The notes below the pieces were generated by a model. That model did not search any database and was not told the origin of the DNA. It saw only the letters and a program-made list of their open reading frames with translations. A stretch of DNA of 64,000 nt from assembly GCA_963718635.1 (NCBI GenBank), contig OY970367.1, positions 4,278,001 to 4,342,000 of the forward strand, read 5' to 3'. Position 1 is the first letter of the stretch, and the number at the start of each line of letters is the position of its first letter. This document shows positions 28,348 through 36,400 of the stretch, one piece after another. The DNA comes from JAIOQJ01 sp963718635 (lineage in GTDB: Bacteria > Planctomycetota > Planctomycetia > Gemmatales > Gemmataceae). The translations under genes were made by a program, and so were the position numbers.

Positions 28348-30246
28348 TCAGATCAAGCCGCTCATCAACAGATGGTCTGCAACGCGGAGCGCGTTTGCCT
28401 GGATGGTCAACGTCGGGTTTGCGCCGCCGGAAGTCGGCATGAACGCCCCGTCGGTGACGAACAGATTGTCGAAATTCCACGCCCGACAGTTCTTGTCGAG
28501 AACCGAATCATTCGCCGTTTCCCCGAACCGCGCCCCGCCTAGGATGTGATTGGCGATTCGTGCCAGTGAGTTCTCAGACTGATAAACCCCGCCGAAACCC
28601 AACGCGCCGCCCTTTTCCCCTTCAGTGTCGTAAGTCGGGTCGAACTGCTTGATGCCGAGCCGGAGGACATTCGCGCACTGCTTGGCCATCAAGTCCATCA
28701 GGTACTGATCGTGCTGGTGCCACGTCTTGATGATGTACGCGACAGGCCGCCCCCACTTGTCTGTGACCGTCGGGTGTAGCTCGATCCGGTTATCGCGTTG
28801 GGGAATCTGGTTGGCCATGAAGCTGACCGACAGCCCGCGGCCGAATTCGCGATCAAGGAATTCGATGAATCCGTCCGCGCACATCCCGGTGTTGTACATG
28901 AACCCGTGCCAGAGCGTGTCGAGATCGGTGCTGCCGTGGGTGCGGAACATCGATAGGGGAAGCGATTGATCGGATGTGTTGTTGTAAATCGCGGCTCCGG
29001 CCCACAGCCCATTGGCTTTGAGGAACTCGTCAGTGGCGCAGCAATCGGTAGCCCAGTCAGCGTCCAGCGCCTTGGACTTGTCGAACCGGCCCGGCACGAT
29101 GGCCCGCGCGCCCCCGAAGCAGTGGGTGAGGAAGTAACGACCGAGGAGCCCGTTGCCGTCGATCCGCGATTGGAAGTTATCGTTCCCGATTGCCGAGAGC
29201 TTCAGCAACCGGACCGACTCGATCGCCGAGCATGCGACCACGATCACCTTCCCGTATGCGATCTGCTCGTTACCGCCCGGATCGAGGTAGTGAACCTCCG
29301 TAACTTTCGCCTCGTTCGCCACCAGACGAGTTGCAACGCAGTTTGGCCGGATCGTGAAGTTATCTTTTCCATACACAGGGCTGAGCAGCGACACCCACGT
29401 GTTCGACTTCAACCCCAGCGGGTCGCCGTAGCGGTTGACGTAGCTCGTCTTCACGGACTCCGGGTCCGGGTTCCCATCGGCATTTCGGGGAATCTTGCGA
29501 CCGCTTGGATCGTGGTCGCGGGTGATGACCGCTAGCGGGGTGCGATACGGCTCGATGTTCGATTTTAGCTGCTGGCCAAGTGCGACCATCCCCGCATGGG
29601 CGTACTTGCTGATCGGATTCGGGTTGAGCGGCGGCTGGTAATTGTCGCCGCTGGTAAACGGCTTTTGCTGGTTCTTCACCGTCCCGTTGAGCCCGACCAG
29701 TTGTTCGGCGAGGGCGTAGTACTTTTCAAAAACTTCGTACTTGATCGGCCAGTCGCGGGCCTCCTCTTGCACGGTCCCGGTAGGGTCGTTCTTTAGATCG
29801 GTGCGACCAGTGTTAAATGTCTTCAACTGCATATCGGTCGGCGTGAAGCGGAGCGAGACGCCGCCGTAAAGCTGAGTTCCGCCGCCGACCACCTGCGCTG
29901 TGTACCCCTCGATCGTGGCATAGTCCACCAGCTTTTTCTGTCCGTCGACAAATTTCTCCCCGAGGTAGATATGGGGTTCGTCGCTGATATCAGGCTCGAC
30001 GTGGCTGCTGTAATACGAATCGCCGATGTTCGAGACCCCGGGCACGCGGAGAATCTTTTCCGGCCCCGACGAGTACACTTCGTCGCGGCGGAAGTCGCTA
30101 CGCTGGCTCGGCAACTGATAGTGCGGGCGAAGTAGTGGGCCCTTTTCGAGCACCAACACCGACTTGCCCTTAAGCACCAGGCGATTGGCGATCGGTGCAC
30201 CGCCGGCACCGCTGCCGATGATGACCACGTCGAACCGGTCTTGCAT
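28348..30246 (-). CDS. GMC-family FAD-dependent oxidoreductase
   Basis: The 632-residue protein is intact. The FAD-binding motif at the N-terminus is VVIIGSGAGGAPIANRL, followed by LVLEKGP. The family's central block is seen as AQVVGGGTQLYGGVSLRF, and the C-terminal substrate/FAD block as NLFVTDGAFMPTSGGANPTL. Such enzymes oxidise alcohols or sugars (glucose, gluconate, cholesterol and others). The gene starts 15 bases after a gene for a probable small subunit, so the pair may form a gluconate-2-dehydrogenase-like complex. The substrate cannot be read from sequence. Confidence 0.85.
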   Translation of the reverse strand: MQDRFDVVIIGSGAGGAPIANRLVLKGKSVLVLEKGPLLRPHYQLPSQRSDFRRDEVYSSGPEKILRVPGVSNIGDSYYSSHVEPDISDEPHIYLGEKFVDGQKKLVDYATIEGYTAQVVGGGTQLYGGVSLRFTPTDMQLKTFNTGRTDLKNDPTGTVQEEARDWPIKYEVFEKYYALAEQLVGLNGTVKNQQKPFTSGDNYQPPLNPNPISKYAHAGMVALGQQLKSNIEPYRTPLAVITRDHDPSGRKIPRNADGNPDPESVKTSYVNRYGDPLGLKSNTWVSLLSPVYGKDNFTIRPNCVATRLVANEAKVTEVHYLDPGGNEQIAYGKVIVVACSAIESVRLLKLSAIGNDNFQSRIDGNGLLGRYFLTHCFGGARAIVPGRFDKSKALDADWATDCCATDEFLKANGLWAGAAIYNNTSDQSLPLSMFRTHGSTDLDTLWHGFMYNTGMCADGFIEFLDREFGRGLSVSFMANQIPQRDNRIELHPTVTDKWGRPVAYIIKTWHQHDQYLMDLMAKQCANVLRLGIKQFDPTYDTEGEKGGALGFGGVYQSENSLARIANHILGGARFGETANDSVLDKNCRAWNFDNLFVTDGAFMPTSGGANPTLTIQANALRVADHLLMSGLI

Positions 30247-30260
30247 GATCTTCTCTCCGG

Positions 30261-31370
30261 TTAGCGGTAGTAGTCGTTATTGCCCAAGGGCTTTTCCAGT
30301 GCCGTCTGCCAGTCGAACAAAGACAGGTGAGTGGCCGGGTCGGTGTAGCGTTCGGAGAGATAAGCCCAGCCTGCTGCACCGACGTTGCCGGCATATTTGG
30401 GATGTGAGAAGGCGGTGGTGACTGCGTGGCGGCGGAGCAAGAAGATGAAATAGGCCGGGTTGTCGTGTGACGTGTAATCCCACCCGGCGACTGAGCCGTC
30501 GCCGCGCTTGCTGGCTGCCATTGCGTTATAAAGGTCGATATAGTTCTGGGCTGGCATCTCGTAGGGATCGACGAACGGGTTTATCCGCCGCAGGGCCTTA
30601 TCGATTTGCTTAAGGCAGATGCGGTAATCGGCCAGCCGGTGCGCTTCCTCGCGTGCCAGAAGTTTGTCGATTGCGTTCACCTCGCCGACCGAATCGTCGA
30701 GCCGGAATGCATGCGCCATGTCTGAAGTCTTCGCGCCCTTGTCGAGGCTGAAGTAATAGCGGCGCAGGAAGTTCTCGGCCTCCGCGGTGCGGAAGGGCAG
30801 AATTTGCTCGATAAGCCGATAGAGAAGCCGCAGTTCCCACAATTCAAAGATGATCGGCTGAAGGTAGCCATCCGTGAAGAATCGCGACCAGACGCGCCCG
30901 TTCGATAATGTCACACGCTGAGGATTGATCGGGTCGAGCACGTACTTGTCGCCGACTTGAAACTTGTAGGTGTGCAACTCGCCGGTTGGGATCGGGAAGG
31001 AAAGGGCACGATAACCGGTGTCGTTGCCCTCGAATCGAATCGTTTCCATCTGGATCGGTTCGTAGAGCGTGGCGAACGTGCCGAGCACGCGAATCGGCGT
31101 CGCGTCCTCGGGGATAGTCTTGTAAACGAACGTGACGAGGTTGCGAGAATCGGCGTTGGCTTCGCCCGGTTTCACTTGTGCGAGTCCGATGATCGGAAAG
31201 CGCCACGCCTCGGCAATTTCGCTGCGGAACGCCGTCGCTGCGGCATCATTTCCCGGAGGCGGCGGGTTCCCTACACGGCTGAGGTGCTTGGTGCAATTAT
31301 TCAGCACGTATTCATGTGTCGGCTGGGGCCCAGGATCGGTCACGGCGAATCCTCTTGTCACCGAGATCAT
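30261..31370 (-). CDS. Probable small subunit of the GMC oxidoreductase (gluconate 2-dehydrogenase subunit 3-like)
   Basis: The product has about 369 residues if started at the ATG at 31370; the open frame reaches 31844, but the upstream part looks non-coding. The C-terminal half has the pattern of gluconate 2-dehydrogenase subunit 3 proteins: NPFVDPYEMPAQNYIDLYNA, FIFLLRRHAVTTAFSHPKY and GNVGAAGWAYL. The N-terminal half looks like a beta-sandwich (IRVLGTFATLYEPIQMETIR), possibly a carbohydrate-binding domain. The fusion is unusual for the family. It is the first gene of the cluster, 15 bases before the GMC gene. Confidence 0.55.
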   Translation of the reverse strand: MISVTRGFAVTDPGPQPTHEYVLNNCTKHLSRVGNPPPPGNDAAATAFRSEIAEAWRFPIIGLAQVKPGEANADSRNLVTFVYKTIPEDATPIRVLGTFATLYEPIQMETIRFEGNDTGYRALSFPIPTGELHTYKFQVGDKYVLDPINPQRVTLSNGRVWSRFFTDGYLQPIIFELWELRLLYRLIEQILPFRTAEAENFLRRYYFSLDKGAKTSDMAHAFRLDDSVGEVNAIDKLLAREEAHRLADYRICLKQIDKALRRINPFVDPYEMPAQNYIDLYNAMAASKRGDGSVAGWDYTSHDNPAYFIFLLRRHAVTTAFSHPKYAGNVGAAGWAYLSERYTDPATHLSLFDWQTALEKPLGNNDYYR

Positions 31371-31810
31371 TACCTTGCGTCTTACTTCATGGTTATAGGT
31401 ATTATCAGTACTTTTCAATTCAGAAAAACTGAGCTGGAAGTTCACGAAGTTCGGGAGCTGGACGCTGAACAAAGATCTACTCGGAGAAGTCCTGCTCGAT
31501 CGAGCTCGATCAGGAACGGGAGTGCCGTCTAACGGCGAATCGCCCTTCAGTGTTCGGCGCTCATGCGGCTTCGCACGAACCGACAACGTGTTGTAGCTGA
31601 TGGCGGAGTGAATCCAGGCTTTTGGGGTGAAATGTGGTGTGGACAATCGGTGAGCGTCTCCAGAGACCGCAAAGACGTTCGGGTCCGCTGGTGCAACGCC
31701 GCTCCCCGCATTTAAGCGGCAACAAGAAGCGGGCGCCGATAAGTAAACAAGCGATGGAGCGGACCTGCAGAATCTCGCTGGTCGCGACCCAACTTCGTGT
31801 TTGATACGTC
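31371..31810. other. Gene-free upstream region of the oxidoreductase cluster
   Basis: No gene is supportable; the open frames here are long but have atypical composition. It should contain the promoter of the 31370-to-23518 cluster. I could not identify a convincing operator. Confidence 0.35.
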
Positions 31811-32992
31811 TCATGACCCAAGACACAGATGTTTGGCAATCCACTTAAAAACTTCGAGTTTATCGAGGAGATATGCCAGCACGCCAATTACCACGAGAAA
31901 CTGGGCTTTCACCCACTGCGATCGACGCTCCAAGAATTGGCAACTGCTACGGGCACCTCCGATCACATTGTCCATACCAAAACTCTTGTACGCTCCGCTA
32001 AGCAGGTTTCCTGCTTCCACCGACTGAACAGGCGGGGCCACGACGAATTGTCGCTCGATTTCGAGCAATGACATTAAGATTCTGTCTGTTGCCCGAGGCT
32101 TGGGTCGCCAGAGCCTGGAAGAAACCCCGTCGGCCTCCTCGGACAGGTTCTTGCACAATCTACTGAGAAGAATGCACGTTTCGTAAATTTGTGCGGCTCT
32201 CAGCATCGTCTTTTTCTGCTGGTCCTTGTCCATGCTCCGGCTGTAAATTGCCAGCACATCAGTCCAGCGCACGAATAGTCGCTCGTATCGCCGTTTTGAT
32301 AGATTGCTTCGCATGATTTCGAGGAGGTATGCTTTCTCGTCCTCCTCGAAGTAGCCTGTAAAGATCTTCCCCAACTCTTCAGCATTATCATCAGAGTATT
32401 TCGCAACATCATCGGTATCCACCGTGAGCGAGACGAAAGGGTATACTCGATCAGGGGCATCGATCTCCGTTCCTAGCAGCTTTTCAACCAAAGGAATAAA
32501 TAGCTCGTACAGGTTGGTTTGCCTTTGCAGAAATGGATTCGTATCTCTGCCGAAAGTTTGCCAGATCGAAAAGACGCCCGCGCCATTCTCGGGGCGGACT
32601 ATAAGGGTACAGCATTCAATGTTCGTGACGGCCCCGAACTTTGATGCGTCGAAGAAGAATCGTTCGCAACCGGGAAGGTTTTCGCCGTAGAAGACCCATT
32701 CGAAACTTGTGATGTACAGGTCTTGAACAGGATCATTGGTGATGGCGCAACGTCGAAGATATTCCATCTCTCGAACACCAAGAGTGGTCTTTTTGAAATC
32801 GATGTCGAAGAGAGATATGATGTCGGTCCTCAGGGCCTGCATGAGCCTCTCCCATTTCGGATTGTTGCTTCTAAAGCCGGAAGAAAAGGCGTAGAACTCT
32901 CGGTGGTGCCTTGGCGTACAGCTAAGGCGCTTGCCCTTGATCAATTGGTAAGCGAACACCGGTGATCTTAGGCTTGCGACTGGCCATTTCAA
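31811..32992 (-). CDS. Hypothetical protein with a C-terminal membrane helix
   Basis: This 393-residue protein has no recognised family. The N-terminal and central parts are soluble alpha/beta (LYITSFEWVFYGENLPGCER, YPFVSLTVDTDDVAKYS). The region at 230-330 is helical and charged. A single hydrophobic segment near the end (AQFLVVIGVLAYLLDKLEVF) makes it a likely tail-anchored protein. Local base composition is more AT-rich than the flanks, suggesting separate acquisition. A soluble sensor or enzyme domain plus terminal membrane anchor fits many defence effectors, but nothing here proves it. Confidence 0.55.
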   Translation of the reverse strand: MKWPVASLRSPVFAYQLIKGKRLSCTPRHHREFYAFSSGFRSNNPKWERLMQALRTDIISLFDIDFKKTTLGVREMEYLRRCAITNDPVQDLYITSFEWVFYGENLPGCERFFFDASKFGAVTNIECCTLIVRPENGAGVFSIWQTFGRDTNPFLQRQTNLYELFIPLVEKLLGTEIDAPDRVYPFVSLTVDTDDVAKYSDDNAEELGKIFTGYFEEDEKAYLLEIMRSNLSKRRYERLFVRWTDVLAIYSRSMDKDQQKKTMLRAAQIYETCILLSRLCKNLSEEADGVSSRLWRPKPRATDRILMSLLEIERQFVVAPPVQSVEAGNLLSGAYKSFGMDNVIGGARSSCQFLERRSQWVKAQFLVVIGVLAYLLDKLEVFKWIAKHLCLGS

Positions 32993-33105
32993 GCGACGGT
33001 GCGCAAGCTAAGGGGCGGCTCCTTGGACCGATTTGCTGGAAGCCAGTGCGGTAGCCGACTAAGTAGGGTCGGTTCTCAATCAGGACTTTCTCGATCTCGT
33101 CAGCA

Positions 33106-33394
33106 TCAATTTGTCGGCTGTGCGGTCGCAAAGCTTCGTCGTCCGCAGTGATTCATGGTTCGAGCGTGCCGCCGTTGGTGAAGAAATGCCGTTATAAACC
33201 GGTCGCCCAGAATCAGTCGCAATTGATGCACTCGCCCATGCCGGATTATCCTCGCAATGATCAGATCCTTGCTGAAACTTGCAGATTCAGAGGCATAGCG
33301 GCCGATCAATCGTTCCAGGGCATTCAGCACGACACGCGGCTCGTGATTTTCGCGGTGGAATCTCGATTAACGCTGCAATCGCCGCACGGGTCAT
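33106..33394 (-). pseudogene. Possible broken small gene
   Basis: The frame from about 33366 down to 33106 reads VVLNALERLIGRYASESASF and continues with a protein-like, helix-rich sequence (DLIIARIIRHGRVHQLRLIL). It has no start codon where homology would demand one. A plausible start (MTRAAIAALIEI from the ATG at 33394) lies in another frame. One indel near 33360 would join them into about 95 residues. No family was recognised. The remainder of 32993-33564 looks empty. Confidence 0.25.
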
Positions 33395-33564
33395 TTCGGC
33401 TTGGGAGGCATTTTGCGCGCACGATCCGACACGCCGAAAGCGCGTTCTCGATCGGTGATAGTGCAACGATAGCGGTAGTGGGCAGCAGTCATATCCTAAT
33501 CATCGAGTCGGCTGATATCGAATCGATGTGGCCCGGTGCTTGCGGTGGTCGCCTTAGCCCGTTG

Positions 33565-34788
33565 TCATGCAGAAAGCGACCAGCCATCACCCTTGCCGGT
33601 CATCAGGTACGTTTCGATTTCACTCCAGTCCTCCGGCTGAAGCGATTCGGGCTGCCGGCCCTTGAACTTGCCGGCGAACATCTTGCTCGTCCAGGCCAAG
33701 CGGACGGGGCAGAGTTGAGCCAGGTAGCCCAGGCATTGCTTCATGCCGTTCTCGCCTTCGGTGTCGCAGTCGAGGAAGACCGTCACGATGCCGCCCGTCT
33801 GTTCGCGCGCAATCTTCGCCGCCAGGGCCGCCTGGTCGCGGGTGATGGTGTTGCTGCAAAGGCCGAGTGCGGGAACCCCGAGCGTATCCAGCCGAATCAC
33901 GTCGTTGCTGCCTTCGACCAGGATCAGGCCGAGCCGCTTGAGTTTCTCGTGCTTGTGCGCTTCCGTTAGGTGCTCGCGGCCAAAGAGTTCGAGGCCGCGG
34001 TGGAAGCCCTTCACGAAGTGGAATTTCTCTGGTTCGCGATCACTTTTGTCCGACGCGTCCCAGGACTGATGCTTTTCCTCGAACTCGGGATCGCGACCAA
34101 ACCAGGTGAGAGGTTCGCCCTTCTCATCGCGGTAGCAGTAGGTGACCTTGCCGCGCATCGTCCCGCCAGAGCGGTCTTCGCCGCCGGTGTCGCGGGCGAG
34201 AAAGCCCATGCGCCATTTGCGGCAAACTTCGGGAGTCAGATAGGCCCGACGACGGAAGTAGGCTGACGCCTTCGGCGACATGGCCGCGATGTCCGTGACG
34301 AACTTCTCGTCGAGATTGACGAGCCCGCGCGCCCGTTCGTTGTCTGACTCCTTCAGGATCACATTCATTTTTTTCGGCGGAGCGACGGGCTTCGGTGGCA
34401 CGACTTGGCCCGGCGCCAAGACTTGCTTGGCTGCTCCGGACACCATCGCGACCAAATCGGCGGCAATCTCCTTGAACCGTTCGCCACGCGGCCGGCCGCC
34501 GGAGACCGGCCCCGGCTTCATCATGTCGCAGAGCGAGACCAAGTTGCCGTTCTTGCCGCAGCCGTACTGGTGGCAAAACCAGGTCTTCAGGGGTTCATCG
34601 GTCTGGATCGCCAAGGCCCGATCGCCCGTCTCTTTCGACTTGCCGCAGTTGAGGAAACAGGCCGTGCGGGTTTCGCTGCCGACGCGGATAAGTTCAGGAA
34701 GGACGTAGCCGTAGAACGACGACGCCTGTTCAAGGTTCACTTGCGGCATCAACTCATCGACGTTGACGAACGGTTTTTTGCGTTCCAT
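33565..34788 (-). CDS. DnaG-like primase (CHC2 zinc finger plus Toprim)
   Basis: The 407-residue protein has an N-terminal zinc-binding domain with C44, C48, C72-H73 and C77 (ACFLNCGK, WFCHQYGCGKNG). A linker follows, and then a Toprim domain: LILVEGSNDVIRLD supplies the Glu and VFLDCDTEGENG the DxD metal-binding pair. It would synthesise RNA primers for element replication or for the complementary strand after transfer. It lacks the helicase-binding C-domain of chromosomal DnaG, as usual for plasmid primases. It diverges from the replication-relaxation gene 47 bases away. Confidence 0.82.
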   Translation of the reverse strand: MERKKPFVNVDELMPQVNLEQASSFYGYVLPELIRVGSETRTACFLNCGKSKETGDRALAIQTDEPLKTWFCHQYGCGKNGNLVSLCDMMKPGPVSGGRPRGERFKEIAADLVAMVSGAAKQVLAPGQVVPPKPVAPPKKMNVILKESDNERARGLVNLDEKFVTDIAAMSPKASAYFRRRAYLTPEVCRKWRMGFLARDTGGEDRSGGTMRGKVTYCYRDEKGEPLTWFGRDPEFEEKHQSWDASDKSDREPEKFHFVKGFHRGLELFGREHLTEAHKHEKLKRLGLILVEGSNDVIRLDTLGVPALGLCSNTITRDQAALAAKIAREQTGGIVTVFLDCDTEGENGMKQCLGYLAQLCPVRLAWTSKMFAGKFKGRQPESLQPEDWSEIETYLMTGKGDGWSLSA

Positions 34789-34835
34789 GCGAATTTCGGA
34801 AATGGTGACTGGATGCTACGCTCCGCCGTCGGGAC

Positions 34836-35702
34836 ATGCCAACGATCACTGCCCGGGACGAGGAGATACTGGCCGCACTTGATAAGACGCCGCTCACGGC
34901 CGGGCAGCTACTGGCTCTCAGCGAGATTTTCGTGAATGGTCGCTTCACGTCCGAGCGGAAGGTTCGTGCTCGTCTTCAAAAACTCACGAGCGGCCCGGTG
35001 CGACAAGCCCGGTTCGGGGGGCTTGCGGGCCGTCTCGGCAGTCCGAGCTACTACTTCCTAACTCCGCTCGGCTTTCGGATGTTGCACGGCCGCGACGTTC
35101 GTCCCCACTCGAAACACGCATTCCAGGAGATCGGCGTCGGGCGCCAGCAGCACACATTCGCGATCGCCGACTTCGTCGTGAAGACGCTTTGCGCCGCCCA
35201 CCACTTCCAGATCCCCGTTCAGGAGTTCTACCGAGAGAACACGCTGAAGCTCCAAGTCGGCCGGGAGCGGCTCCTTCCCGACTGTGCGTTCACGCTTGAA
35301 TTGGATGGGATCCCATTTCGGTTCATGGTCGAGATTGATTGCGGAAGCGAGCCGATCTATTCCGTCCGTTCAGTCAATGCCTGGCAGAGAAAGGTCGAAC
35401 TGTACGAAGCCTTCGCCGACCAGTCGGAAGATCGTTTCCGCGTCCTGCTGCTTTCGACCAAGAATCACCACCGTTTGGACGCGATTCTGAAACTCGCCGC
35501 CGGCAAAGCGAAGAATCCGCGCCGCCGGCTCTTCCTCGCCGCTCCGTTGGACGACTACCTTGGCCGGCACTTGCCGCTCTTCGAGCAGTGCTTTCGCGAT
35601 CATCAGAATCAGCACGTCGCCTTGCTCCCCACACCAAAATCACCGCAGCCTGTCATCATCGAATCCCTTTCTCCCGAGGCGATTCGATCTGCTACGTTGT
35701 AG
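34836..35702 (+). CDS. Replication-relaxation family protein
   Basis: This 288-residue protein matches the Replic_Relax family of mobile elements. An N-terminal winged helix (TARDEEILAALDKTPLTAGQ, then RARLQKLTSGPVRQAR) leads to YYFLTPLGFRMLHGRD. A nuclease-like core follows with RLLPDCAFTLE and FMVEIDCGSEPIYSV, and then a final alpha/beta stretch. In conjugative plasmids such proteins act at the origin of transfer or replication. No classical HUH relaxase was found in the window, so this may be the element's mobilisation factor. It diverges from the primase gene. Confidence 0.75.
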   Translation: MPTITARDEEILAALDKTPLTAGQLLALSEIFVNGRFTSERKVRARLQKLTSGPVRQARFGGLAGRLGSPSYYFLTPLGFRMLHGRDVRPHSKHAFQEIGVGRQQHTFAIADFVVKTLCAAHHFQIPVQEFYRENTLKLQVGRERLLPDCAFTLELDGIPFRFMVEIDCGSEPIYSVRSVNAWQRKVELYEAFADQSEDRFRVLLLSTKNHHRLDAILKLAAGKAKNPRRRLFLAAPLDDYLGRHLPLFEQCFRDHQNQHVALLPTPKSPQPVIIESLSPEAIRSATL

Positions 35703-36008
35703 CTCCTGTCGTGCTCGAAGATTCGTCCGCCTGAAGCTCAAACCTGAGACTCACGCACACGGGACACGGTAGCTCTCGGCCGGAGAAGGCCGACGCGCCA
35801 GCCGTGGGCGCCGGCCACACTTCGACGAAATAGCGATGCCTTGCGCGTCGCCGAACTACCCGCGCGCGTTCCGGCGGCAGATCCCTAGAAAGCGGCAGGC
35901 CGCCCCCGGAAATGTTCGCACGTTGGCCGGGGGCGGAGAACCAGCAGCACGAAGAGCCGCTTTGCACTACTTGGCGCCACCGATCATGAGGAGTACGCTT
36001 CCGTTCCT
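35703..36008. other. Intergenic gap
   Basis: These 306 bases are GC-rich with several short inverted repeats around 35770-35815 (CTCTCGGCCGGAGAAGGCCG-type). A minus-strand frame overlaps it but has no credible start or relative. No gene is called. Confidence 0.35.
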
Positions 36009-36233
36009 ATGGAGAAGCCCGCCGACATCACTCTGAAAGACGTCATCTCGCATCTGCAGGCGATGGAGCAGCGCCTCACGAACAACGATGCACGACTCGA
36101 AAAGCAGATCGAACGCGTCGAACGGAATCTGACCGCCCAAATCGACGCGATCGACCAACGTCTCGATGCCATTGAAATTGAGAAGCTGCCGAAGCGCATG
36201 AAGAAATTGGAGCGTGCGATGGGGATTGCCTGA
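36009..36233 (+). CDS. Short coiled-coil protein
   Basis: This 74-residue protein is almost entirely heptad-repeat helix (LQAMEQRLTNNDARLEKQIE, then similar repeats) with a basic end (LPKRMKKLERAM). Such short coiled coils are common in mobile elements and are of unknown role. It precedes the coupling-protein gene by about 170 bases on the same strand. Confidence 0.5.
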   Translation: MEKPADITLKDVISHLQAMEQRLTNNDARLEKQIERVERNLTAQIDAIDQRLDAIEIEKLPKRMKKLERAMGIA

Positions 36234-36400
36234 ATGATTTCGCCAGCAGAGTCTTCGGCGTACCTTCGCATCGCAATGAGTCCATTCGGCACCAGCTGCC
36301 TTTGATGCGCAACCCGATCAGGAAGCCAAAATGGCATCTCACCATAAGGTGCGCCTGAGCCAATGATCCATTGTCTTCGAGAGTCGCTAGTCTTTCGCCG

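Noticed and set aside
33148..33969. A 273-codon plus-strand open frame
   Set aside because: The second half is antisense to the Toprim region of the primase; the first half has no start signal.
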